64,000 nucleotides of DNA from Loktanella gaetbuli. GTDB taxonomy: Bacteria; Pseudomonadota; Alphaproteobacteria; Rhodobacterales; Rhodobacteraceae. The position numbers and the translations under genes are program-made. Positions 8,120 to 16,694 of the stretch are shown piece by piece; within the stretch, counting starts at the first letter, position 1; the number at the start of each line of letters is the position of its first letter. Location of the stretch: the NCBI RefSeq assembly GCF_020531945.1, contig NZ_JAJATZ010000002.1:248001-312000 (forward strand). The letters run 5' to 3'. The notes under the pieces are model-generated. The model was given only the letters and a program-made list of their open reading frames with translations. It did not search any database and was not told the DNA's origin.

Positions 8120-9249
8120 CAGCCAATCTCCGATATCTTGCGGGTGCCGACGATTTCCAGACCATAGGCATCAAGGCCCACGACCTTGGGCTGCGGCGAG
8201 TTTGTCAGCAGTTCGATCTTGTGCAGGCCGAGTGACGACAGGATCTGCGCCCCCAGCCCGTATTGACGCAGGGTCTGGGGCGACACCTCGTCATCGGCGA
8301 CCAGTTTCATGTGGAGATCGCGCAACAGGACCAGCACACCGCGTCCTTCGGCGGCGATCAGTTCCATCGCATCGCTGAATTCATTGCGACGACCACGCGG
8401 GCCGGCACCCACGACGTCCAGCATCGGGTCCAGCGCGTGCATCCGCACCAAAACTGGCTCTCCGCTGTCCACATCGCCCTTGACCAGCGCGATATGCTCT
8501 GCCCCTTGGGTTTCGTCGGTATAGATTTTCAACTGCCATTCACCGCCGAATTCCGACGTGAACGTGCTTTCGTCGCGCAGCCGCACCAGGTTGTCATGGC
8601 GGCGGCGATAGGAAATCAGGTCGCTGATGGTGCCGATCTTGAGGCCGTGAAATTGCGCAAAGGCCACGAGGTCGGGCAGACGCGCCATTTCACCATCGTC
8701 CTTCATGATCTCGCAGATCACGCCGGACGGGTTCAGACCGGCCAGCCGGGCAATATCGACGGCCGCCTCGGTATGACCTGCACGGACCAGCACGCCGCCT
8801 TCGCGGGCGCGCAGCGGAAACACGTGACCAGGCGTCGCGATATCGGCTGCCCCCTTGGACGCATCAATCGCAACCGACACGGTGCGGGCACGGTCATGGG
8901 CGCTGATGCCGGTGGTGACACCTTCGCGGGCCTCGATCGAGGTGGTGAAGGCCGTTTCGTGGCGCGAGGAATTGTTGGTCGACATCAGTTGCAGACCCAG
9001 CGCGTCGATCCGTGCGCCCGGCAACGACAAACAGATCAGGCCACGGCCGTAGGTCGCCATGAAATTGATCGCGTCAGGCGTTGCCATCTGCGCGGGGATC
9101 ACCAGATCCCCCTCGTTTTCCCGGTCTTCGTGGTCGACCAGCACGAACATGCGTCCGTTGCGGGCGTCCTCGATGATATCTTCAATTGGGCTGATGGCGT
9201 CTTTCCAGTTCACTTCGACTGGTCCGGGCGTCTCAAAGGCTTGCGTCAT
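8119..9249 (-). CDS. ribB: 3,4-dihydroxy-2-butanone-4-phosphate synthase with degenerate GTP cyclohydrolase II domain
   Basis: 376 residues in two domains. Residues about 15-215 are RibB: DHEDRENEGDL (about 40-50), GRGLICL, RTVSVAIDA and RAGHTEAAVDIARLAGLNPSGVICEI, all typical, so formation of 3,4-dihydroxy-2-butanone 4-phosphate from ribulose 5-phosphate should be intact. Residues about 220-376 align with RibA in length and in the C-terminal QTLRQYGLGAQIL. The zinc site usually held by three cysteines after VRxH is missing: here VRMHALDPMLDVVGAG carries none. GTP cyclohydrolase II activity is therefore unlikely and another ribA should exist elsewhere. Confidence 0.92.
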   Translation of the reverse strand: MTQAFETPGPVEVNWKDAISPIEDIIEDARNGRMFVLVDHEDRENEGDLVIPAQMATPDAINFMATYGRGLICLSLPGARIDALGLQLMSTNNSSRHETAFTTSIEAREGVTTGISAHDRARTVSVAIDASKGAADIATPGHVFPLRAREGGVLVRAGHTEAAVDIARLAGLNPSGVICEIMKDDGEMARLPDLVAFAQFHGLKIGTISDLISYRRRHDNLVRLRDESTFTSEFGGEWQLKIYTDETQGAEHIALVKGDVDSGEPVLVRMHALDPMLDVVGAGPRGRRNEFSDAMELIAAEGRGVLVLLRDLHMKLVADDEVSPQTLRQYGLGAQILSSLGLHKIELLTNSPQPKVVGLDAYGLEIVGTRKISEIG

Positions 9250-9321
9250 GGTCTGGTCCTCATGCTTGTGCCGGACCTAGCCCAAGGCCGCCCAAAGGGA
9301 AAGACCGCTGAAGCCTGCAGG

Positions 9322-9927
9322 TCAGCCTTCGTAATCGCGCAGTCGTGCGACATAGCGCGCCATGGTGTCGATTTCGAGGTTGATCGCGTCACCCACGCGA
9401 GAGTCGCCCCAGGTCGTCACCTGTTTCGTATGCGGGATCAGGTTCACACCAAAGGTCTGACCGTCAACCTCATTCACGGTCAGCGAGGTGCCGTTCAGCG
9501 CCACTGACCCCTTCGGCGCGATGAAACGCGCCAGATCACCCGGCGCGCGGAATGTCATGCGGGTGCTGTCGCCCTCGTCGCGCATATCGATCAGTTCGGC
9601 AACGCCGTCGACATGGCCCGACACGATGTGTCCGCCCAATTCGTCCCCGACCTTGAGAGCGCGTTCCAGGTTCAGCCGTTGACCGACCGACCAACCGTTG
9701 CGACCGATCGCTGTCTTGTCCACGGTTTCAGCACTGATCTGCACGTCGAACCAGCCGCGCGGGTCATGTCCCTTGGCCACGACGGTCAGGCAAACCCCTT
9801 CGCAGGCGATGGAAGCCCCGATGTCGATGCCGCCCACGTCATAGCTGGTGGCGATTCGCGCCTTCAGGTCACCTTCTTGTGCGACGGATAAAACCTCGCC
9901 GATGTCGGTGACGATACCTGTGAACAT
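9322..9927 (-). CDS. ribE: Riboflavin synthase alpha subunit
   Basis: 201-residue riboflavin synthase, which dismutates two lumazine molecules into riboflavin. Two lumazine-binding repeats are visible: MFTGIVTDIGEV...GASIACEGVCLTV (1-50) and GHIVSGHVDGVAEL...GSVALNGTSLTVNEVDG (about 98-155). First gene of the leftward riboflavin cluster. ribD, normally its neighbour, sits at 59.3 kb behind nrdR on the other side of the capsule genes and the accessory block. Confidence 0.95.
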   Translation of the reverse strand: MFTGIVTDIGEVLSVAQEGDLKARIATSYDVGGIDIGASIACEGVCLTVVAKGHDPRGWFDVQISAETVDKTAIGRNGWSVGQRLNLERALKVGDELGGHIVSGHVDGVAELIDMRDEGDSTRMTFRAPGDLARFIAPKGSVALNGTSLTVNEVDGQTFGVNLIPHTKQVTTWGDSRVGDAINLEIDTMARYVARLRDYEG

Positions 9928-10061
9928 TGCGGATCTCCTTCACGCTTGCGCCAGCAGGTAAAGCGGCACACCGCATGTTTCAAGCATCCGACACGGGTCC
10001 GATCCAACCCGGCCCCAATTATGCCTTGTCTGCGTCGTAGGGGTTACTTTAACTCGGATGG

Positions 10062-11363
10062 ATGCAATTGACTTCGATGACTGACCCCAGCGCCCGACGC
10101 TTCTTGTTTTTGCAAGGTCCGCACGGCCCGTTCCTGTACCGGCTGGCCAAGATGCTGCGCGCGGCGGGTGCGCATGTGTCGCGGGTGGGGTTCAATGCGG
10201 GCGACAGGGCGTTCTGGTTCGGCGCACCCAGCTACATCGCGTTTCATGGCAAACCAGAGGACTGGACCGATACGTTCCGCGACATCGTCGTGACCGGCGG
10301 GATCACGGATATCGTGCTGTATGGCGACACCCGCCCGATCCATGCGACGGCCGTGGACATCGCCCGCGCGATGGGTCTGCGCATCCACGTCTTTGAAGAA
10401 GGTTACATGCGGCCCTATTGGGTGACCTATGAGCGCGGCGGCACCAACGGTCATTCACGGCTGATGAAAATGGATGTGGCCGACATGCAAGCCGCACTCG
10501 CCCGGTCCGACCTCGAGGTGCCGACGCCGCCTGCGCATTGGGGCGACATGCTGCACCATGTGTTTTACGGGGCGCTGTATCATTGGTTCGTGATGTTCCG
10601 GAACGGTGACTACCGCAATTTTGCCCGGCACCGCGACTTGCCTGTGGCGACCGAGGCCGCACTTTATACCAAACGGCTGATCCTGATGCCGCTGATCGCG
10701 CTGGATCGCCGGATCGCCACGCTGCGCATCCGCTACGGCGGATTTCCCTATCACCTCGTGCTGTTGCAGCTGGAACATGACGCCAGTTTTCAACAGCATT
10801 CGCCATTTACCCGGATGGAAGAATTCCTGAGCGTCGTGATGGAAGGCTTTGCCAAGGCAACACCGCGCCACCATCATCTGGTCTTCAAGGCGCATCCGCT
10901 GGACAATGAACGCAGCCCCACGAAACGGATCATCCGGCGGCTGGCCAAACAGCATGGCGTCAGCGCGCGGGTGCATTTCGTGCGCGGCGGCAAGCTGGCA
11001 AAGTTGCTGGATCATGCCCGCACGGCCGTGACCGTCAATTCGACGGCAGCCCAACAGGTGTTGTGGCGGGGGATCCCGCTGAAGGTGTTTGGGGCCGCCG
11101 TCTATAACAAGCCGGAATTCGTATCGGACCAACCCTTGCCGGAATTCTTTGCCAGTCCGGATCGTCCCGATAGCCGCGCCTACAAGGATTATCGCCGGTT
11201 CCTGCTGGAGACGAGCCAGGTGCCCGGCGGGTTTTATTCCGCACGCGGCCGGCGCCAGCTGATGCGGCAGGTCGTGGACATGATGCTGGCCGAAGACGAT
11301 CCCTATGACACGCTGGCATCCGGCAAAAACCCGCCGCGCCAGCCGCTGCGTATCGTCAGCTAG
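10062..11363 (+). CDS. kpsS: Capsule polysaccharide biosynthesis protein, KpsS-like
   Basis: 433-residue KpsS/capsule-synthesis family protein. In enterobacteria KpsS adds the first Kdo residue to lyso-phosphatidylglycerol, beginning the poly-Kdo linker of ABC-exported capsules. Features: RFLFLQGPHGPFLYRLAKML near the N-terminus, VFEEGYMRPYWVTYE (about 110-124), HLVFKAHPLDNE (about 268-279) and TVNSTAAQQVLWRGIPLKVFG (about 325-345). Two in-frame ATGs (10062, 10077) are possible and neither has a strong ribosome site. The downstream Wza/KpsD-like and KpsC-like genes support a capsule locus. Confidence 0.86.
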   Translation: MQLTSMTDPSARRFLFLQGPHGPFLYRLAKMLRAAGAHVSRVGFNAGDRAFWFGAPSYIAFHGKPEDWTDTFRDIVVTGGITDIVLYGDTRPIHATAVDIARAMGLRIHVFEEGYMRPYWVTYERGGTNGHSRLMKMDVADMQAALARSDLEVPTPPAHWGDMLHHVFYGALYHWFVMFRNGDYRNFARHRDLPVATEAALYTKRLILMPLIALDRRIATLRIRYGGFPYHLVLLQLEHDASFQQHSPFTRMEEFLSVVMEGFAKATPRHHHLVFKAHPLDNERSPTKRIIRRLAKQHGVSARVHFVRGGKLAKLLDHARTAVTVNSTAAQQVLWRGIPLKVFGAAVYNKPEFVSDQPLPEFFASPDRPDSRAYKDYRRFLLETSQVPGGFYSARGRRQLMRQVVDMMLAEDDPYDTLASGKNPPRQPLRIVS

Positions 11364-11607
11364 AATATATCACGAAACGCTGATGTTTCGCATGCGAAAC
11401 ATATTATGTCATATTTAACAGTTATTTAACTGTTGCGCCCGATCCTTGCATCCCGCATCTGGCGCGAACTGTCGCGGCAACATGGCAACAGTCAATTGCG
11501 GCGCGATTCCCGTCATGTACGCGGCAACTTTCTTTTTGACCCTCTCTGCCCTACGATAAAAAGAAAAATTCCGAGGCAGAACAATAACAGGTCGAGGAGA
11601 CCGAGCC
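11364..11607. promoter_or_regulatory. AT-rich capsule-export promoter region with two dyads
   Basis: A locally AT-rich gap of 244 bp. It contains a perfect 18-bp palindrome, TGTTTCGCATGCGAAACA, at 11384-11401, and an inverted repeat AACAGTT-N4-AACTGTT at 11417-11434. These look like protein-binding sites that could control the export operon starting at 11608. The regulator is not identifiable here. A ribosome site GAGGAG precedes the GTG start. Confidence 0.5.
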
Positions 11608-12738
11608 GTGACATCCCTGACTGTACGCCTGTCGAAAGGCGTGGCCCTGATCATGATCCTGGGCCTCATTTCGGCGTGCGCCCTGCCGCGCGTCGGCCCA
11701 AACAAACAAGAAATCTTTGCCGGGTCCGTCCTGCGCGAAGGTGATTCCTTCGTGCTGACCGTCGATGACCGCGTCAATGCCATCGCAGCTGTGGCCCCCG
11801 CGCTGGGGTTTTCTGCGGGTTTTCTGAACGCGGGTGTCATCGGGTCCGACACGATCCGGCCTGGCGATACGCTGGGGCTGACGATCTTTGAAAACGTGGA
11901 TGATGGTCTGATCGTCCCGCAAGGCGCCAATTCCACCCTGCTGGAAGAAGTGCAGGTCGACGGGGACGGGTTCATCTTTGTCCCCTATGCAGGCCGCATC
12001 CGTGCAGCGGGCAACACACCAGAGGCCATCCGCCGGATCATCACCGAACGGCTGGGCGATCAGACACCTGACCCGCAGGTGCAGGTGCGCAGGCTGGCGG
12101 GCGACGGCGCAACCGTGTCCGTGGCCGGTGCCGTCAACGCGCAGGGCGTCTATCCGATCGAACGTCCGACCCGCACGCTGATTTCGATGTTGGCCGCAGC
12201 TGGTGGCGTGTCGATCAACCCCGAAATCGCGCGGGTCAAAATCCAGCGTGGCAGCCACACGGCCGAGATTTTCTATGACGATCTGTACGACAGCCCGCGC
12301 AATGACGTGGCACTGCGCGGCGGCGACAACATCATCGTGAATGCCGATACCCGGTCCTTTACCGCGCTGGGGGCCACGGGCAGCCAGGAACGCGTGCCGT
12401 TCGAGACCAAGACGATTTCCGCCATCGAAGCCATTGCAACAGTTGGCGGCCTGTCGTCGCTGACAGCCGATCCCACGGGCGTTTTCGTGTTCCGCACCGA
12501 ACCAGAGGCGATTGCAGAACAGCTGGTTGGTCTGGACCTGACCGGACCGCAGCGGGTCGTCTATGTGCTGGACCTGACGCAGCCCAATGGCATGTTCACC
12601 GCGCGTGAATTCGCCATTCGCGACGGCGACACGGTCTATGTGACCGAAGCGCCCTTTGTCCGGTTCGACAAGACGGTCGCCGCCATCACCGGATCGCTGT
12701 CCGCGACCTCGGCGCTGACGAATGCCTCTGGCCTGTAA
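11608..12738 (+). CDS. Outer-membrane polysaccharide export lipoprotein, Wza/KpsD-like
   Basis: 376-residue polysaccharide export protein. The signal peptide ends in the lipobox LISAC, so the mature protein would be lipid-anchored at Cys24. A Poly_export domain starts around IRPGDTLGLTIFENVDDG (about 92-109) with VQVDGDGFIFVPYAGRIRAAG, followed by two SLBB-type repeats (VAGAVNAQGVYPIERP and FTALGATGSQERVPF). It should form the outer-membrane channel for capsule polysaccharide. GTG start at 11608. Four bases separate it from kpsC. Confidence 0.88.
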   Translation: MTSLTVRLSKGVALIMILGLISACALPRVGPNKQEIFAGSVLREGDSFVLTVDDRVNAIAAVAPALGFSAGFLNAGVIGSDTIRPGDTLGLTIFENVDDGLIVPQGANSTLLEEVQVDGDGFIFVPYAGRIRAAGNTPEAIRRIITERLGDQTPDPQVQVRRLAGDGATVSVAGAVNAQGVYPIERPTRTLISMLAAAGGVSINPEIARVKIQRGSHTAEIFYDDLYDSPRNDVALRGGDNIIVNADTRSFTALGATGSQERVPFETKTISAIEAIATVGGLSSLTADPTGVFVFRTEPEAIAEQLVGLDLTGPQRVVYVLDLTQPNGMFTAREFAIRDGDTVYVTEAPFVRFDKTVAAITGSLSATSALTNASGL

Positions 12739-12741
12739 GGC

Positions 12742-14745
12742 ATGAGTGATCTGCCCACGGGCCAGGCCGCCGCAGGGGAAACCTTGCGGCGGCTTTATGT
12801 TTACAACGGGGGGTTTCTGACCCAGGCGCGGGTGCGGCGCATACTGGGCCTTGCCGGATGGGATATCCGGTTGGGCATGCCCGGCGCGGACGACCACGTG
12901 GGTGTCTGGGGCCATGCGCCGACCGCCCCGCGTGGCGAGGCAGTGGCCGCCCGGCGCGACACGCCCGTGGTGCGGGTGGAGGACGCATTTTTGCGGTCCG
13001 TCAGGCCCGGACGGGACGGCGACCTGCCGCTGGGTCTGACGGTGGATTTGCGCGGCATGCACTATGACCCTGCACAGCCATCCGATCTGGAAATGCTGCT
13101 GCGGGACAATCCTCTGGACGACAACGTTCTGTTGACCCGCGCCCGCGACTGCATGGACCGGATCGCCCGCGCGCGATTGTCCAAATACAACATCCACGAC
13201 CCGGACCTGCCGGTGCCCGATCCGGGCTATGTCCTGGTAATCGACCAGACCAAGGGCGATGCCGCCGTCACCGCAGGCGGTGCCGACAGCAACACCTTTC
13301 GCGAGATGCTTTTCTATGCCCAGACCGAACATCCCGCCGCCCGCATCGTGATCAAGACCCACCCCGAAACCGCGCAGGGCCATCGCGACGGTTATTTCAC
13401 TGCGGCGGATCAGACCGACAGGATCACGCTGCTGGATTCGCCCTTGTGTCCCCATGCGCTGATGCAGGGGGCCATCGCCGTCTATACCGTGTCCTCGCAC
13501 ATGGGGTTCGAGGCGATCATGGCGGGTCACCGGCCGGTGGTGTTCGGACAGCCGTTCTACATTGGATGGGGCCTGACGGATGACCGCGCGCCACTGGACC
13601 GCAGGCAACGCCGGCTGACGCGCGCCCAGCTCTTTGCAGGTGCGATGATCCTGTATCCGCTGTGGTTTGACCCCTATCGCGACCGGCTGTGCCAGATCGA
13701 GGATGTAATCGATGCCTTGGCAGCGCAGGCCCGCGCCTGGCGCGAGGATCGCCACGGCTGGCTGGCCCATGGCATGAGCGCATGGAAACGCGCGCCTTTG
13801 CAGCGGGTCTTTGGTCAGGTGCGCAAGGTCCGGTTTTCCGGCCCATCCGACGGTCGCCGGGAGATGATCTGGGCGTCAAAAGCCGCAACGGACAGCGACC
13901 ATGTGCGGGTCGAGGACGGTTTCTTGCGCTCGCGCGGTTTGGGGGCGGACCTCGTTCCGCCGCTGAGCCTCGTGCTGGACGATCTGGGGATCTATTACGA
14001 CCCGTCGCGGCCCAGCAGGCTTGAGACGCTGATCGCTGCGGCCCCTGCCCTGCCCGATCACGCCCGCGCCCGCGCGCGCCGGCTGATCGCAACACTTACC
14101 CGGGACAAATTGACGAAATACAACCTGCACGGCGGTGCCGTGCCGGATCTGCCCGGGGGGCGGCGTATCCTGGTGCCCGGTCAGGTCGCTGACGACGCCT
14201 CGGTCCGGTTGGGGGCGTCAAAGGTCGCCAGTAATGGCGATCTGCTGCGGGCGGCACGTGCTGCAAATCCTGCCGCGGTGATCCTGTACAAACCGCATCC
14301 GGACGTGGTTGCCGGGCTGCGGGACGGCGCGGTGCCCGATGCGGGCGACTGGGCGGATGCGATCATCGACCTGGACGCCGCAGCGGCAATCGACCTTGTG
14401 GACGAGGTCTGGACCATGACGTCGGGGATGGGGTTCGAGGCCTTGCTGCGGGGCAAGCGCGTGACCTGTCTGGGGCAGCCGTTCTATGCGGGTTGGGGCC
14501 TGACCGACGATCGGGCCATGCCGATCCTGCGCCGCGCCGCGACCCCGACGCTGGAAGAAATGGTGCACGCCGTGTTGATCGACTATCCGCGCTATTTCGA
14601 CCCGGTCACCGGGCTCGCTTGCCCGGTCGAGGTCGCAGCCGCCCGCCTGCGGGACGGCAGATTGCCCCATCCGGGCTGGCGCAACCGGGCCCTGGCCAAA
14701 TTGCAGGGTCACTTTGCGGGTTTTGCCTGGGTCTGGCGGCGGTAG
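12742..14745 (+). CDS. kpsC: Capsular polysaccharide export protein, KpsC-like dual Kdo transferase
   Basis: 667-residue KpsC family protein. KpsC proteins contain two Kdo glycosyltransferase modules that extend the poly-Kdo linker on the phospholipid anchor. The duplication is plain here: SHMGFEAIMAGHRPVVFGQP at about residue 253 and TSGMGFEALLRGKRVTCLGQ at about 560, each followed by PFY.GWGLTDDRA; each half also has a VRVEDAFLRS / VRVEDGFLRS block. Coupled to the export lipoprotein gene upstream. No inner-membrane ABC transporter is in the window. Confidence 0.9.
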   Translation: MSDLPTGQAAAGETLRRLYVYNGGFLTQARVRRILGLAGWDIRLGMPGADDHVGVWGHAPTAPRGEAVAARRDTPVVRVEDAFLRSVRPGRDGDLPLGLTVDLRGMHYDPAQPSDLEMLLRDNPLDDNVLLTRARDCMDRIARARLSKYNIHDPDLPVPDPGYVLVIDQTKGDAAVTAGGADSNTFREMLFYAQTEHPAARIVIKTHPETAQGHRDGYFTAADQTDRITLLDSPLCPHALMQGAIAVYTVSSHMGFEAIMAGHRPVVFGQPFYIGWGLTDDRAPLDRRQRRLTRAQLFAGAMILYPLWFDPYRDRLCQIEDVIDALAAQARAWREDRHGWLAHGMSAWKRAPLQRVFGQVRKVRFSGPSDGRREMIWASKAATDSDHVRVEDGFLRSRGLGADLVPPLSLVLDDLGIYYDPSRPSRLETLIAAAPALPDHARARARRLIATLTRDKLTKYNLHGGAVPDLPGGRRILVPGQVADDASVRLGASKVASNGDLLRAARAANPAAVILYKPHPDVVAGLRDGAVPDAGDWADAIIDLDAAAAIDLVDEVWTMTSGMGFEALLRGKRVTCLGQPFYAGWGLTDDRAMPILRRAATPTLEEMVHAVLIDYPRYFDPVTGLACPVEVAAARLRDGRLPHPGWRNRALAKLQGHFAGFAWVWRR

Positions 14746-14824
14746 GCCTGACCGATGCCGCTGTGGCGTTCCCTGTCCGGTCTGGGTTGGGCTGACCGCC
14801 CAGAGGTTGCAATTCGGCCCTGGG

Positions 14825-15757
14825 TCAGGCGCACAGAACCTGCGTGCGTTCGCGCGCGCGCGCCAGGCTTTCGTCGATACTGCCAAAGTCGCCTGCAGGG
14901 CTGCGGAACACGCGTCCAATCGCGATCTCGATCGCATTCAGCCCGGCCGATCCGTGGCGAAGTCCCTGTCGTGACATCTCTTTTTTCACGCGAAACGCGA
15001 CTTCATTGGGGAATCTGGCATTGTCGGCTGTCGTCTTGATGACCAGAAAACAGCCCGACCCGGCATAGGTGAAATGACAATTCTCACCAACCAGTGCCGT
15101 CGACACAACGCTGCTCATCCGGGTGAGAACGGAGACAAATTCCTGCGATGACACGTTTTCATACAAGTCGGATGCATTGCTGACCTTGACCGACACAACA
15201 CCGCCATGCCGGAACTGACTGCGTTCCATCCGGTCTATGAAATTCCGGAACGTCGGCTGATCCAGATATCCCGGCGTATTTTCAAAACTGACCGGATCCT
15301 CGAATTGCAGGCGGAATGGCCCGGACTGACGCTGACATGCCGAAGCGATCTGACGCACGAGCCGGTCTGCCGAAATGATCTGCTGACTGAGCCGCGCCGC
15401 CGAATCGATGCGGTTCATCAGATCATCAATTTGAAAAGGCTTGGTGATGTAGTCGTTTGCGCCGGCAGAAAACGCGGTTTCAATGTATTTTCGGTCCGAC
15501 ATCGCGGTCAGCATGATAATCGGTGTCTTGGCATAGACCTGATTTTTCCGGATTTCTGCACAAAGCGCGACACCGTCCATTTCGGGCATCTGGATATCCA
15601 GAAGCAAGCAACCGAACGGATCTTTTGCGGATTTCATCATCGCAAGCGCCTCTGTGGCGGACCGCGCAGAGGCGACGTTTTCAAAACCCAAGGCTCCCAG
15701 CGCCATGGTCAGGAAATCAATCAGTACCGGTTCATCATCGACCACCAGTATTTTCAT
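14825..15757 (-). CDS. Response regulator with unrecognised C-terminal output domain
   Basis: 310 residues from the preferred start at 15757 (MKILVVDDEPVL). A canonical receiver occupies about 1-125, with the phospho-acceptor in LLLDIQMPEMDG (about residue 54) and Lys in ITKPFQIDD. The remaining 185 residues are soluble; the end (GSIDESLARARERTQ) is reminiscent of a degenerate GGDEF fold, but no GGDEF motif is present. An alternative start at 15823 would add 22 residues. Convergent with kpsC; the partner kinase is unknown, although a soluble-core kinase lies at the right end of the window. Confidence 0.75.
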   Translation of the reverse strand: MKILVVDDEPVLIDFLTMALGALGFENVASARSATEALAMMKSAKDPFGCLLLDIQMPEMDGVALCAEIRKNQVYAKTPIIMLTAMSDRKYIETAFSAGANDYITKPFQIDDLMNRIDSAARLSQQIISADRLVRQIASACQRQSGPFRLQFEDPVSFENTPGYLDQPTFRNFIDRMERSQFRHGGVVSVKVSNASDLYENVSSQEFVSVLTRMSSVVSTALVGENCHFTYAGSGCFLVIKTTADNARFPNEVAFRVKKEMSRQGLRHGSAGLNAIEIAIGRVFRSPAGDFGSIDESLARARERTQVLCA

Positions 15758-15948
15758 CTGGTAGTTGCCCTTGCAGCGTGTGCTGACCTCTTCTTGAAAC
15801 ATCGAAGTCTCCATCTTGCCCACCTTTTCACGCTATAGTTGCAGCATCCTCCGCAAATATGTTCAAAATTTGGCAAGATTGTGAAACGCTGTGGCGAGGC
15901 ACTTTGTACTGCAGCAACCCGGAGAGAACGGATCAAGCGGGCAGATAT

Positions 15949-16443
15949 CCCCGAGATCTTCAAGGCCTAGGCTACCGGGTTGCAGCGTGCGTCGTATCAG
16001 CGGCGGAAGTCGGCGGGTCTCGCTTGTGCGAACGGATGTTCATTCTGGCCCACGCCGACCTATCTGATGGGCGGCAACAAGACGAGCATCCGCGTGGGAC
16101 CGGGGCGGTTTCAATTTGTGGCGGACCAGAGCCATAAGGGCGTACAGGTCGGCCTGATCATGGCCGCCCGGTGCTGGGTCATGATGTGGGACTTGCTGAA
16201 GGCGACGGGCTGGACGCCAGGACCGCTCGTCTCTTCCCCCCGATGCCAAGTGACTTTGCGCACCAAGGCGCTGCACTCCAAGGAGGCGCTGCATCTCAAC
16301 CCGTCCTTCACCGACTGGATGATGGGCTGGCCCTGCGGGTGGACCGATCCGCTGCAGCCGGTAACGGCGTGGTCCCGCTGGCTGCAGCAAGGGTGTGGCG
16401 GTGGTTGAGGGGGTGTTTGTGAGGAGGAAGTTGGGCGGGGAGC
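15949..16443 (+). pseudogene. Remnant of a phage cytosine-5 methyltransferase 3' end
   Basis: About 495 bp aligning without net gaps to 56148-56642, the 3' part of the prophage methyltransferase gene, in the same orientation. Over 15962-16408 I count 36 differences (about 92% identity). Motif VIII (ERMFILAHA) and motif X (AGNGVVPLAAARVW) are still readable in the methyltransferase frame, but that frame has a TAA at 16135-16137 and no N-terminal half with motifs I and IV. The overlapping second frame is open from 15980 to 16408 but has lost its start. Best read as the right end of an older related Mu-like prophage. Confidence 0.85.
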
Positions 16444-16694
16444 GGCCGTTCGCTGCTGAGGCGACAAGATTATGCCACACGTTAAAATCCGAATTTCTGA
16501 ACAGTTCGAAATCAAGCATTCCGCTGCATGGCAGTCAGGAAACTTAAACCTCTAACGCAAGGGTGCGGCACTCCGAAGCGCAGCTTTGAATTGTAGGCGA
16601 TCCGCAACACCATTAGTAGCCGATTCAACATAAACGTTTACACCGAAGCTATCAAACCAGCAGAGTAATCCAAGGAGGCGAAGGAAAATCACCG
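16444..16694. other. Gap between methyltransferase remnant and ImmA-like gene
   Basis: About 250 bp, AT-richer than the flanks, presumably holding the promoter of the 16695 operon. A GGAGGCGAAGG ribosome site lies at about 16674-16684. Nothing else supportable seen. Confidence 0.4.

Noticed and set aside
9928..10061. FMN riboswitch upstream of ribE
   Set aside because: The 134-bp gap lacks the conserved FMN aptamer segments.
11551..13770. 739-codon open frame on the minus strand
   Set aside because: Antisense to the export lipoprotein and kpsC, both of which have clear homology and ribosome sites.
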